This document shows, piece after piece, positions 51,895-60,652 of a stretch of DNA of 64,000 bases. The notes beneath the pieces were generated by a model, which was not told the DNA's origin, did no database searches, and saw nothing but the letters and a program-made list of their open reading frames with translations. The translations under genes and the position numbers were made by a program. The stretch is from assembly GCA_017448795.1 (NCBI GenBank), contig JAFSKV010000021.1, positions 52,726 to 116,725 of the forward strand. Direction: 5' to 3'. The stretch is from Synergistaceae bacterium (GTDB taxonomy: Bacteria; Synergistota; Synergistia; Synergistales; Aminobacteriaceae). Positions within the stretch are counted from its first letter, which is position 1, and the number at the start of each line of letters is the position of its first letter.

Positions 51895-52275
51895 ATGCGC
51901 AAGATTTTGGCGGCGGCATTCTTAGTGCTGATGACGTGCGCGGCTTCATGGGCTGATTACGACGTGAGCGCCCCCCATGTCATCATCAACCAGATTTACG
52001 GCTCGGCGGGCGGCTATGTCTCACACAGTTTCATCGAGCTGTACAACCCGACGGATGAGACAGTGAGCCTTGAGGGCTGGGCGGTGCATTACAGGTCATC
52101 GGCGGCTGACACGGCATCGTCCGACAAGTGGTATACTACTGCCCTTGACGGTGAGATTCCCCCGCGTCATTCCTACCTGATACGGGGAGCTGAGGACTCA
52201 AGTTACACAGGCACGGACAGAACCCTATCCCAGTACGACAAATTACTTACGGGGGGGGGGGGGGATTTATACTAA
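51895..52275 (+). CDS. N-terminal part of a surface protein: signal peptide and lamin-tail domain, truncated at the G-run
   Basis: 126 residues as read. A signal peptide (MRKILAAAFLVLMTCAASWA) is followed by a lamin-tail-like domain (HVIINQIYGSAGGYVSHSFI, ELYNPTDETVSLEGWAVHY). At the run of 14 G (52251-52264) the frame enters DLY and a TAA at 52273-52275. Dropping one G joins this frame to the next CDS without a stop (GIYTKGLSVILTSTDETIPP), so the two are one gene in an OFF state. GGGGA lies 9 bases before ATG 51895. Confidence 0.85.
   Translation: MRKILAAAFLVLMTCAASWADYDVSAPHVIINQIYGSAGGYVSHSFIELYNPTDETVSLEGWAVHYRSSAADTASSDKWYTTALDGEIPPRHSYLIRGAEDSSYTGTDRTLSQYDKLLTGGGGDLY
52251..52264 (+). 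repeat. Homopolymer run of 14 G inside a coding region
   Basis: Fourteen consecutive G join the lamin-tail and CotH frames. Lengths of 13, 10 or 16 would restore one continuous frame; 14 does not. Such runs slip during replication and are typical contingency-locus switches. Confidence 0.9.
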
Positions 52276-52378
52276 GGGCTTATCAGTAATCCTCACATCA
52301 ACTGACGAAACAATCCCTCCTGAATCAGAAATCTTCGACAACACCACACATTCCCCCAAAATCACAGGCTATGTAGAC

Positions 52379-55147
52379 ATGCTCAGCACGGCGGGCAACG
52401 ATTACGGCAAAGAAGGCAAGGATGACCAGGCTCCCCCGGCGTATGAGTCATCATTCGGCGCGCTACAGTCCAAGAAGAAGGGCGTCAGGCGCGTGAGATT
52501 CCAGGACACAGACGACAACGAGGCGGACGCGGTTGCTGTTGACTACTCGGCTACGGACGTGTCGGCGATATTCCCCCGCAGCCTTGCTTCCGGCGAATGG
52601 GGCGACGAGCTGTCAGGAATCATCGCTGAGATTGAGGCGGTGAGGAAGACCCTGCCCAAGTTCTACGGGACTTACTGCACGGAGGATACGGCGGCATCTC
52701 TTGACGCTGTATTGTCGGCAATTGACGCGGCTGTGAGTGGTGACTCGGACGCTGAGACTCTGGCGGGGCTGAAATCACAGCTTGAGGAGGCGGCGGGCAA
52801 CATCCGCTACAAGTCAGACAGCAAGATTGCGCAGGTCTACGTCGCCACAAAGAAGAACGAGAGCGGCGACTCTTACGGGACGACTCTCACGAAGGCCATC
52901 GGGTATGTTCCGGCACAGCTTGTTGTTGTGGGGACTGACGGGGAAATCATGGCCGGGGATATTTCGTGGGCCGGGCAGATCAAGGTCCGGGGAAATTCTA
53001 CGGCAGGTTACGCTAAGAGGCCGTACAACATGAAGTTTTCCAGCAAGGTTGACCTGTTCGGGTTCGGGAAGGCCAAAAAGTGGACTCTCCTCGCGGATTA
53101 CCTTGACCCGACACTGATGCGCAACAAGACAGCACTTGACCTCGCGGAGATTCTCGGACTCGATTCGACGATGGCGCACAAGCATGTTGAAGTGTGGGTT
53201 GACGGGAATTATCGCGGAATGTACCTGCTGACGGAGAAAATCGAGGAGGACAAGAACAGGGTCAACATAAGCGCGAAGAAGGGAGATTTCCTGATTGAGA
53301 CTGTTGTAGCGGGCGAGAACGAGGCGGGCAACATATACTTCACTGCGGATTCAGGGCAGAAATTCCGGCTTCGTGAGCCAGAGCCTGAGAGCGCGGACGA
53401 AATAGCGGAGGCAGTAACCAGAATCAAGGCTGAAGTTGACGGCTTCGAGAGCGTCATAGCCTCCGGGTTGTGGGACAAGATAGCCGCAAGCATTGACATT
53501 GAGTCGTTCGTGTCGTATTACGTCCTCAACGAGTACATGAAGACTTACGACATAGGATGGCCGAAGTCCGTATACTTCCACAGCAGGGACGGGAAATATT
53601 ACGCCGGGCCGGGCTGGGATTTCGACTACTCAAGCGGCAACACAAGCGGAAGCACGACAGCTGAGAGTCTCTTCATGGACAGCAAGATATACTACAAGCA
53701 CCTAGTCAAGCACACTGAGTTCCAGCTGGCAGTCTCGGAGAAATTATCGCAGGTATCAGACTCACTCGCGGCCATGAGCGGGAATGTTGCGGATTACGCG
53801 GACTCATTCGCTGACGCAATCACGAGGAACAATGCAGTCTGGAAGGTGGACAAGACTCTTGCCTCATGGAACAGGAAGCCCGACTCAACCTACGAAGCCA
53901 ACCTCTCATTCCTCACCGGCTGGCTCGCCTCACGCTATGACTGGATGACAGATTACTTCCTCGCAAGAACCTACATATCCTCCGACACATTCCCCGACTC
54001 AGCCCTCCGCGAGTACGTCAGGACGTTCGACACCAACAGCGACTCCTTCCTCAGCACCGCCGAGAAATCAGCCGTCGCCTCAATGGACATGAGTGGACTC
54101 GGCCTCACTTCCCTCAATCTCGCAGGCCTCGAAGTCTTCACCAACGTCGCAAGTCTCGATATCTCCGGCAACCCCGGGCTGTCATGGGTCAACACCGCGA
54201 AATTCCCCGGCCTCACCGTGATTCATGACGACGGCCAGCAGGTCATTGACACCGCCCCGGCGTTCAACGCTCATTCCCTCGTCCTCAGCGGGCAGATAGG
54301 AGTCGACTTCTACGTTGACATCCCGCGAGGCACTGACACTGAGGGAGCTTACGCTGATTTCACAGTCAACAGCAGGACAGGCAACCCCTCCATGTTCAGC
54401 AACGCCGACGAGACAGAAGAGGGACGCTACATGTTCACGTGCTACATTAACTCTGTGCAGATGGCCGACACAATAACCGCTGTGTTCCATTTCGGAGATG
54501 AGCTACTCTCTCAGGATTACTGCGCGAAGGATTACCTTGACCGTGTCATAGCGTCGTCTGATGAGTTCTCAGCGGAGCTTGTGAGCCTCGCGAAAGCCAT
54601 CAAGGATTACGGCCACTATGTCCAGATTCCCCTTGCTGACTACAACGGCTGGAAGATAGGCTTGAAACATGCTGAGATGGACTGCGCTGACCCTGAGATT
54701 GACGCTGACAGCGGGGACGTTAAGGCGGCTCTCGAAGGCTACAGGATCTCGCGGGACCTGGGCGGCTCAGGGATTGGGGATTTGGAGGTCAACCTTGAGC
54801 TTGATTCTGAGACTACCCTCAACATCTGGCTCATGCCGTCAGCGGATTACACCGGGGCTGTGGCGGCGTATCTTGATGACAGCGGCGAGAATATGGCCGT
54901 GAAACAGAGCGATGGCAGCTACTGCGTAACCATAAGCGGAATATCTGCTCACAAGCTCGGCGACACGTACACCGTCCACGTTGAGGCGGGAAAGAGCTTC
55001 GACATTGAGGCCTCCGCGCTGTCATATGCTGACCTGGTCATGAAGTCTGACGCTGTTGCCGACGACCTGAAGCGCGCCGTGATTGCCCTGTACAAGTACT
55101 ACGTCGCCACGATGGACTACAGAAAGAGCGCGGGCTACGACGACTGA
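52379..55147 (+). CDS. C-terminal part of the same surface protein: CotH-kinase-like domain and surface modules
   Basis: 922 residues from ATG 52379, open back to the G-run at 52262 without a stop. About residues 170-420 are a CotH kinase-like domain (IKVRGNSTAGYAKRPYNMKF, WTLLADYLDPTLMRNKTA, LLTEKIEEDKNRVNI, YYAGPGWDFDYSSG). After that come an EF-hand-like stretch (FDTNSDSFLSTAEKSAV), a leucine-rich piece (LNLAGLEVFTNVASLDISGN) and beta-type repeats to the end. CotH proteins phosphorylate proteins at the surface or spore coat. Without the upstream signal peptide the product would stay inside, so the ON form needs the frame to be restored. No Synerg-CTERM tail is seen; the end is acidic (SAGYDD). 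Confidence 0.85.
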   Translation: MLSTAGNDYGKEGKDDQAPPAYESSFGALQSKKKGVRRVRFQDTDDNEADAVAVDYSATDVSAIFPRSLASGEWGDELSGIIAEIEAVRKTLPKFYGTYCTEDTAASLDAVLSAIDAAVSGDSDAETLAGLKSQLEEAAGNIRYKSDSKIAQVYVATKKNESGDSYGTTLTKAIGYVPAQLVVVGTDGEIMAGDISWAGQIKVRGNSTAGYAKRPYNMKFSSKVDLFGFGKAKKWTLLADYLDPTLMRNKTALDLAEILGLDSTMAHKHVEVWVDGNYRGMYLLTEKIEEDKNRVNISAKKGDFLIETVVAGENEAGNIYFTADSGQKFRLREPEPESADEIAEAVTRIKAEVDGFESVIASGLWDKIAASIDIESFVSYYVLNEYMKTYDIGWPKSVYFHSRDGKYYAGPGWDFDYSSGNTSGSTTAESLFMDSKIYYKHLVKHTEFQLAVSEKLSQVSDSLAAMSGNVADYADSFADAITRNNAVWKVDKTLASWNRKPDSTYEANLSFLTGWLASRYDWMTDYFLARTYISSDTFPDSALREYVRTFDTNSDSFLSTAEKSAVASMDMSGLGLTSLNLAGLEVFTNVASLDISGNPGLSWVNTAKFPGLTVIHDDGQQVIDTAPAFNAHSLVLSGQIGVDFYVDIPRGTDTEGAYADFTVNSRTGNPSMFSNADETEEGRYMFTCYINSVQMADTITAVFHFGDELLSQDYCAKDYLDRVIASSDEFSAELVSLAKAIKDYGHYVQIPLADYNGWKIGLKHAEMDCADPEIDADSGDVKAALEGYRISRDLGGSGIGDLEVNLELDSETTLNIWLMPSADYTGAVAAYLDDSGENMAVKQSDGSYCVTISGISAHKLGDTYTVHVEAGKSFDIEASALSYADLVMKSDAVADDLKRAVIALYKYYVATMDYRKSAGYDD

Positions 55148-55178
55148 CACACAGCAAGGCTGGGGGACTCACAATCCT

Positions 55179-56105
55179 TCAGCCTCCCTTCTTCCCACCG
55201 AAAATTTCACCCGCAAGAGCCATAAGCTCCCTCTCGGGCTCGCCTATATACGCGCCCTTGCGCCAGAACGCCCGGACCTCCCACGTAACAGGCTCATCAC
55301 CCAGCGAGAATATTTCGGCCTCACCGCCAGCCCCCGCCATCTCAGCGGTAAGCTCCGGGATAATCGTAACGCCCATTCCAGCGACGGCCATACGGTAGCA
55401 GGTTATGTTGCTGGAGAACTCCATAGCCACAGCAGGCTTAATGCCATTGTCCCGAAAATACTTGTCGCAGAAAGAACGCATAGCATGTTCACGGAACAGA
55501 AGGAAGAATCTCATGTCCCGCAACACTTCCGGCTTGATGGATTTCCGTCCGTCCGCGCAAAACTCATCGGGGATTGTCCCGGCTCTCGCGGCAAGCACAA
55601 GCTCCTCCGTGTATATCAGCCTGCTCGCTAACGTGCCAGCGTCGTCCGGCCATGTGTCAGGAAGTATCATGATGTCGATGCGCCCGTCCCTGAGAGCCTC
55701 GCGCAATTTCTGCCCGCTGTCGGTGAAAATCTCGGCCTCAATTCCGGGATATTTGGCGGTGAACGGAGGAAGGAGTCTCGGCATCATGAACGAAGCCCGG
55801 TCTCTTGACGTGCCTATTCTGAGACGCCCGGCCATGTGATGGGTTATGTCGCGGATCTCACGCGTGAGGCTTTCGTGTTCGAGGAGGATTCTTCTTGCTG
55901 ACCGTGTGTAGCATTCCCCGGCGTATGTGAGGCTTATGGGGGTTGTTGAGCGGTCAAAGATTTTCGCGCCTAACTCCTCCTCCACATCGTGAATGTAGCG
56001 GCTTAACGCTGGCTGTGAGATGTGAAGCTCATTCGCCGCCCCCGTAACGCTCCGTAAGTCAGCAACCTTCAGGATGTATCTTAGTTCACGCAGGTTCATG
56101 CTCAT
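55179..56105 (-). CDS. LysR-family transcriptional regulator
   Basis: About 308 residues. The N-terminal winged HTH is clear (NLRELRYILKVADLRSVTGA, then ISQPALSRYIHDVEEELG), followed by the substrate-binding domain (GRLRIGTSRDRASFMMPRLL; AGMGVTIIPE). ATG 56105 is chosen as the start of the domain; no Shine-Dalgarno sequence is clear, and the frame is open further upstream. It is divergent from the aconitase gene and a 9 bp palindrome (56139-56173) lies between them, the usual LysR arrangement, so it probably controls the aconitase-lactonase-carrier operon. Confidence 0.92.
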   Translation of the reverse strand: MSMNLRELRYILKVADLRSVTGAANELHISQPALSRYIHDVEEELGAKIFDRSTTPISLTYAGECYTRSARRILLEHESLTREIRDITHHMAGRLRIGTSRDRASFMMPRLLPPFTAKYPGIEAEIFTDSGQKLREALRDGRIDIMILPDTWPDDAGTLASRLIYTEELVLAARAGTIPDEFCADGRKSIKPEVLRDMRFFLLFREHAMRSFCDKYFRDNGIKPAVAMEFSSNITCYRMAVAGMGVTIIPELTAEMAGAGGEAEIFSLGDEPVTWEVRAFWRKGAYIGEPERELMALAGEIFGGKKGG

Positions 56106-56138
56106 AACATAAATCACATGCCGTTCATCAGGATAATA

Positions 56139-56173
56139 ATATTTTACTGCATGGCCTGTTCCGCGTAAAATAT
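56139..56173. promoter_or_regulatory. Inverted repeat, probable LysR operator
   Basis: ATATTTTAC (56139-56147) and GTAAAATAT (56165-56173) are perfect inverted copies separated by 17 bases, between the divergent LysR and aconitase genes. Confidence 0.65.
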
Positions 56174-56217
56174 CATCATTCCACAAACACACAGACATTT
56201 TGCAGGGGGATGAACGG

Positions 56218-58164
56218 ATGAATCTCACCAGAAAAATTTTGTCGTCCCATCTTGCTGTTCCGTCAGACATGAAGCCGGGCAGCGAGATATTCATCAAGGT
56301 TGACCACACACTGACCCACGACATCAACGCGGTCATGACCTACCTGGCATTCGAGGCTGTCGGGCTTCCGCGCACTCAGGTCGAACTCAGCGTGAGCTAC
56401 CTCGACCATAACCTTCTTTACCTTGACCACAAGACTCCCGATGACCACATATATCTTCAGTCGGCGGCGAAGAAATACGGTGTCCACGTCTCACGTCCGG
56501 GCAACGGAATCTGCCATGCCGTCCACGTCGCAAGGTTTGGCAAGCCCGGAAAGTTGAGCATGGGAGGAGACAGCCACACTCCGCACGGGGGCGCGATAGG
56601 GATGCTCTGCATCGGTGTCGGCGGAATGGATGTAGCTACGGCCATGACTGGAGTCCCCATGAGGCTCAAGATGCCCGAAGTCATCAACGTCAGGCTCACC
56701 GGGAATTTACAGCCGGGTTGCAACGCAAAAGATGTAATACTCGAAATGTTACGCCGGGTAACCAACAAGGGCGGTCTCGGAAAAGTCTACGAGTACACCG
56801 GGCCGGGAGCTGAGTCCCTCGAAGTCCCGGAGCGCGCTACAATCGCCAACATGGGCGCGGAAATGGGAGCTACAACCTCGATTTTCCCCAGCGACGAGAA
56901 CGTGAGGAAGTTCCTCAAGGCAAACGGAAGAGAGGATGACTATATCCCACTCGCTCCTGATGCTGACTCAGAGTATGACAGCGTGATTGATATTGACCTG
57001 TCGAAACTTGAGCCGTTATGCGCCTGCCCTCACCAGCCCGACAACGTGAAGCCCCTCCGTGAAGTCGAGAAGCGCAAAGTCCAGCAGGTATTCATAGGAA
57101 GCTGCACCAACGCGAGCTACTCAGACATCGCAAAAGCCGCCCTCGTCATGAAGGGTAGGAAGGTCGCCGAAAACGTAAGCTGTACTTGCGCCGTCAGCAC
57201 CAAGTCTATCTACACTCAGCTCCTGCGTGATGGCTACATTGAGATGATGCTTGACGCTGGAGTGAGATTCCTTGAGCTTGCCTGCGGGCCGTGCTGTGCG
57301 ATTGGTCAGTCCCCGGCAACAAACGGAGTCGCTGTCCGCACAACTAACCGCAACTTCAAGGGCAGGAGCGGCAACCCTAATGCTGAAGTCTACCTTGTGA
57401 GTCCTGAGTCAGCCGCCGCAACCGCAATCACAGGGACATTCGCCAGCGCAAGGGACATTCTGGGGGATGACGTGAAGATTCTTGCCGACATCCGCGAGCC
57501 TGACACTTACCCCGTCAATGACAGCCTGATTATCCCGCCTTTAAGCCCTGAGGAAGCCGCAAAGGTTGAAGTCGTCAAAGGCCCTAACATTGCCTACCTG
57601 CCAATCCCTGAAGCCCCCGCAGAAAATCTGTCCGCAAAAATTTCACTCAAGGCAGGCGACAACGTTTCAACCGACGACATCACCCCAGCAAGCGCAGAGT
57701 TCAGCTCCATGCGGTCAAATATCCCCCTCATGAGCAAGTATTGTTTCCACCGTTACGACCCGGAATTTGCCGAACGCGCAAAGAATCTCGGAAGAAGCAT
57801 CATCATAGGGGGCGAAAATTACGGCCAGGGGTCATCACGCGAACACGCCGCAATCAACCCGATGTTTCTCGGAGTGAAGTGCGTAATCGCCAAGAGCATA
57901 GCTAGGATCCACAAGGGCAACCTCGTGAATCACGGAATAGTCCCGATGCTGTTCGAGAATCCGGCTGACTATGACAGACTGGAACAGGGTGATGAACTCG
58001 CAATCGTGAATTTCCCGGAGCAGATCAAGGCACGGCGCGTGAAGGTTGCGGACAAGGATAAAGCCTTCGAGTTCTGGGTGAAACTGGACATGTCTGACTC
58101 TGAGATTGAGGCCTCGCTTGACGGGGGACAGCTTAGACACCTCAAGAAGCAGCTCAAAGTCTAG
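56218..58164 (+). CDS. Aconitase-family hydratase (about 648 residues)
   Basis: Isomerises citrate through cis-aconitate, or a related hydroxyacid. One chain carries both the catalytic domains and the swivel domain (NYGQGSSREHAA at about residue 541). Cluster cysteines are in IGSCTNASYSD and ACGPCCAIGQSP; GGDSHTPHGGAIGMLCIGVG is the substrate segment. The length fits the short bacterial aconitase/isopropylmalate isomerase type rather than the 900-residue AcnA. ATG 56218 follows GGGGGATGAACGG. It is the first gene after the divergent LysR gene, followed by a lactonase and a carrier; a substrate other than citrate is possible. Confidence 0.9.
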   Translation: MNLTRKILSSHLAVPSDMKPGSEIFIKVDHTLTHDINAVMTYLAFEAVGLPRTQVELSVSYLDHNLLYLDHKTPDDHIYLQSAAKKYGVHVSRPGNGICHAVHVARFGKPGKLSMGGDSHTPHGGAIGMLCIGVGGMDVATAMTGVPMRLKMPEVINVRLTGNLQPGCNAKDVILEMLRRVTNKGGLGKVYEYTGPGAESLEVPERATIANMGAEMGATTSIFPSDENVRKFLKANGREDDYIPLAPDADSEYDSVIDIDLSKLEPLCACPHQPDNVKPLREVEKRKVQQVFIGSCTNASYSDIAKAALVMKGRKVAENVSCTCAVSTKSIYTQLLRDGYIEMMLDAGVRFLELACGPCCAIGQSPATNGVAVRTTNRNFKGRSGNPNAEVYLVSPESAAATAITGTFASARDILGDDVKILADIREPDTYPVNDSLIIPPLSPEEAAKVEVVKGPNIAYLPIPEAPAENLSAKISLKAGDNVSTDDITPASAEFSSMRSNIPLMSKYCFHRYDPEFAERAKNLGRSIIIGGENYGQGSSREHAAINPMFLGVKCVIAKSIARIHKGNLVNHGIVPMLFENPADYDRLEQGDELAIVNFPEQIKARRVKVADKDKAFEFWVKLDMSDSEIEASLDGGQLRHLKKQLKV

Positions 58165-58215
58165 TGGCTAGTGAGTAGTGGCTAGTGAGTAGTGGCTAGT
58201 GGCTAGTGATTAGTG
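58162..58215 (+). repeat. 14-bp tandem repeat at the aconitase stop codon
   Basis: The unit TAGTGGCTAGTGAG occurs twice exactly (58162-58175, 58176-58189) and degenerates over two more partial copies. The first TAG is the aconitase stop. It separates aconitase from the lactonase gene. Confidence 0.85.
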
Positions 58216-58270
58216 CATAGCAAGCAACAGCGAGTAAAGGCAGGATTTATGCAGAGAGGAGAATAGCACG

Positions 58271-59320
58271 ATGATAGCATATGTAGGCTGCAGGACGACA
58301 GAACAGCGCAACGCCCGCGGCAAAGGCATACGGGCATTCAGGATTGACGGCGCGGGGGAATGGCGCGAGTTCCAGACCCTCAAGGCCCCACACGAGAACC
58401 CATCATATCAGGCACTCGACCTCACCGGGAAATTCCTGTACTCAGTTCACGGGGACTTCACACAGGCTTCAAGCTACCGTATCAGGGAGGATTACACGCT
58501 TGAGCTGATGAATGTCCTTGAGCTTGGGCCGAGCGGTCAAAATCCCGTCTTCATTGTCCCGGACAAAAGCAACAAGTTCATGATTGTGGCCTCGCTTCAG
58601 GGAGGTGCTGTCCACGTAATACGCCGCAACAATGACGGTTCACTCGGCGAAATCGTACACAGGACTCACCTTCCCGGCAAGACTGAAGGCACAGTGTCAT
58701 ACGCCCACCAATGCATTTGGGACAGGACTCAGACGTTCCTTTTCGTGGTTACTCAGGGGCGCAGCAAGGGCTACGAGTGGGTCAAGGTCTACAGGTTCGA
58801 CTCTGGCACAGGCATTCTCACTGAGACTGACACCTACAAGGCACGCCAATATTCCGAGCCGCGGCACGTCTCAGTCCACCCAAGCAACAAGTATGTGTAT
58901 CTCATCAACGAGAAGGGTAACTGCATGACGTTCTTCGAGTTCGACGACAAGGAAGGCAAGCTCCACCCCCGTCAGATTCTCCCGTCATTGCCTGAGACTT
59001 ACACGGGCGAGGGGCAGGCCAGCGCGTCAGTAGTCAGCAAGAACGGCGCAATCCTCATAGGCTCGAACAGGATACACGAGTCCATCGTAACTTACCGCAT
59101 CAACCAGGAGACAGGCTACATGAAGCTGCTTGACTTCTACCCGACACTCGGACTCACGCCTCGGTTCATGTCGTTCAACCCGGACTACTCGCGCTTCTAC
59201 GTGGCGAATGAGGACACTGACACAATCGTTGAGATGAAACTTGACGAGGAAACCGGGCGGCTTGATTACACGGGGCGGATAATCCACACTGAGAGTCCCG
59301 TGTGCATAACGTTCCTATAG
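58271..59320 (+). CDS. Lactonase of the 6-phosphogluconolactonase (YbhE/beta-propeller) family
   Basis: 349 residues of seven-bladed propeller type. Repeated blades show PSYQALDLTGKFLYS, QNPVFIVPDKSNKFM, PRHVSVHPSNKYVYLI and TPRFMSFNPDYSRFYV, the family pattern. Members hydrolyse sugar lactones or muconolactones. Here the neighbours are aconitase and a dicarboxylate-type carrier, so a tricarboxylate lactone is a plausible substrate but unproven. AGAGGAGA precedes ATG 58271. It ends 11 bases before the carrier start. Confidence 0.85.
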   Translation: MIAYVGCRTTEQRNARGKGIRAFRIDGAGEWREFQTLKAPHENPSYQALDLTGKFLYSVHGDFTQASSYRIREDYTLELMNVLELGPSGQNPVFIVPDKSNKFMIVASLQGGAVHVIRRNNDGSLGEIVHRTHLPGKTEGTVSYAHQCIWDRTQTFLFVVTQGRSKGYEWVKVYRFDSGTGILTETDTYKARQYSEPRHVSVHPSNKYVYLINEKGNCMTFFEFDDKEGKLHPRQILPSLPETYTGEGQASASVVSKNGAILIGSNRIHESIVTYRINQETGYMKLLDFYPTLGLTPRFMSFNPDYSRFYVANEDTDTIVEMKLDEETGRLDYTGRIIHTESPVCITFL

Positions 59321-59331
59321 GAGGCGTAAGA

Positions 59332-60603
59332 ATGAATCTCGGAATACTCTCACTGATAGCGTTACTGCTGGCAATAGCTCTCGGATTTCTGCGCAATGCG
59401 AATGTCGGAGTGCTGTGCTTGGGCTTCGCGATGATTCTCGGGCTGTCGTTCGGGATTCCCAACAACAAGATTCTTGCTGGCTTCAGCTCGTCAATCTTCA
59501 TGCAGATGGTCGGGATAACCTACTTGTTCGGCATCGTGAAGGTCAACGGGACTCTTGAGTTGCTAGCCAAAAAGTTGTTGGGTCTCGTGGGAAAAAGAGT
59601 GCACCTGATTCCCGTCGTGTTCTTCATCATCGGTGCAATCCTGAGCGGAATCGATCCCGGCTCTATACCGTGCCTCGCGATAATCCCGGTCATTGCGATT
59701 CCTGTGTCGGTCTCAGCCGGTCTCAACCCGATAATGGTGGCGATAATCGGCGATTTCGGAGTGATGAGCGCGAGAATGAGTCCCCTTACGCCGGAGTCAG
59801 CAGTCGTCAGCGAGCTTATGGTGAAGCAGGGATTGCCCGGCAACACGCTTCCCCTGATGTTCTCGCTGATGCTGACAAGTATTGTGATGGCGTTCCTTGT
59901 GTTCGTGTACTATCACGGCTGGGAGATTGAGCGGGGAGCTTCTGAGGTTGACGAGGGCGCGGATGTCCCGAAAATGTCGATGACTAACGTACTCAGTGTG
60001 CTTGCGTTGGCGGTGCTTGCTATTGGTGTCTTGTTCCTGAAATGGAACGCCGGGTTGACGGGCTTTCTTTGCGGGACGGTGCTAATCTGTCTGGGCTGCG
60101 GGGATGAGAAGGCTGCCATACGTTCGATACCGTGGGGAGTAATCTTCATGATAATCGGCGTAGGAGTCCTCATGCACATAGTAACGATTTCGGGCGGAAT
60201 TGACCTGCTCATCGAGGCCATGAAGGGGATAATGACGACTCGGACGGCGGCGACTATCACGGGAGCTTTGGCGGGAATAATGAGCCTGTTCAGTTCGGGG
60301 CTTGGCGTGGTTTTCCCGACGCTGATACCTACTGCCGGGGGACTCGCTCAGAGTATGGGGGCTAATGCTGTGGAGCTTTGCGCGGCTATAGTGATCGGCG
60401 GGACGATTGCGGGCTTCACTCCGATGTCTGTTACTGGTGCGCTGATTATGGCGGGTGCTGCACAACAGGAGAACGCGGAGGCGAGATTCCCGCAGAACAG
60501 GCTGTTCATTGAGCTGTTTGCGGTGTCATTCATAGGGCTGGCGGTGCTTGGCGTGATGGCTTATGCTGGGGTTTACGGGCTGACGGTGAATCTCGGAGCG
60601 TAG
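59332..60603 (+). CDS. MatC-like dicarboxylate carrier
   Basis: About 423 residues with 11-12 hydrophobic segments. The N-terminus (MNLGILSLIALLLAIALGFL) and AGFSSSIFMQMVGITYLFGI resemble the MatC malonate/dicarboxylate carrier family. GSIPCLAIIPVIAIPV and TPLTPES-type loops fall in the conserved region. ATG 59332 has AGGAGGCGTAAGA upstream. It ends with a strong terminator. Together with aconitase and lactonase it would import the substrate of the cluster. Confidence 0.82.
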   Translation: MNLGILSLIALLLAIALGFLRNANVGVLCLGFAMILGLSFGIPNNKILAGFSSSIFMQMVGITYLFGIVKVNGTLELLAKKLLGLVGKRVHLIPVVFFIIGAILSGIDPGSIPCLAIIPVIAIPVSVSAGLNPIMVAIIGDFGVMSARMSPLTPESAVVSELMVKQGLPGNTLPLMFSLMLTSIVMAFLVFVYYHGWEIERGASEVDEGADVPKMSMTNVLSVLALAVLAIGVLFLKWNAGLTGFLCGTVLICLGCGDEKAAIRSIPWGVIFMIIGVGVLMHIVTISGGIDLLIEAMKGIMTTRTAATITGALAGIMSLFSSGLGVVFPTLIPTAGGLAQSMGANAVELCAAIVIGGTIAGFTPMSVTGALIMAGAAQQENAEARFPQNRLFIELFAVSFIGLAVLGVMAYAGVYGLTVNLGA

Positions 60604-60610
60604 AGAGGAT

Positions 60611-60652
60611 TTCTCCCCTGGCTTGGTGATTGGCTGTGGGAGAATTTTTTTT
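60611..60652 (+). terminator. Rho-independent terminator of the aconitase-lactonase-carrier operon
   Basis: TTCTCCC and GGGAGAA form a perfect 7 bp stem followed by eight T. It touches the stop codon of the convergent protease gene. Confidence 0.8.

Noticed and set aside
55156..55188. Terminator between the CotH and LysR genes
   Set aside because: Only a 6 bp stem with a weak T-rich tail; not listed as a feature.
58162..58215. CRISPR-like repeat
   Set aside because: Units are contiguous without spacers and only 14 bp long; no cas genes nearby.
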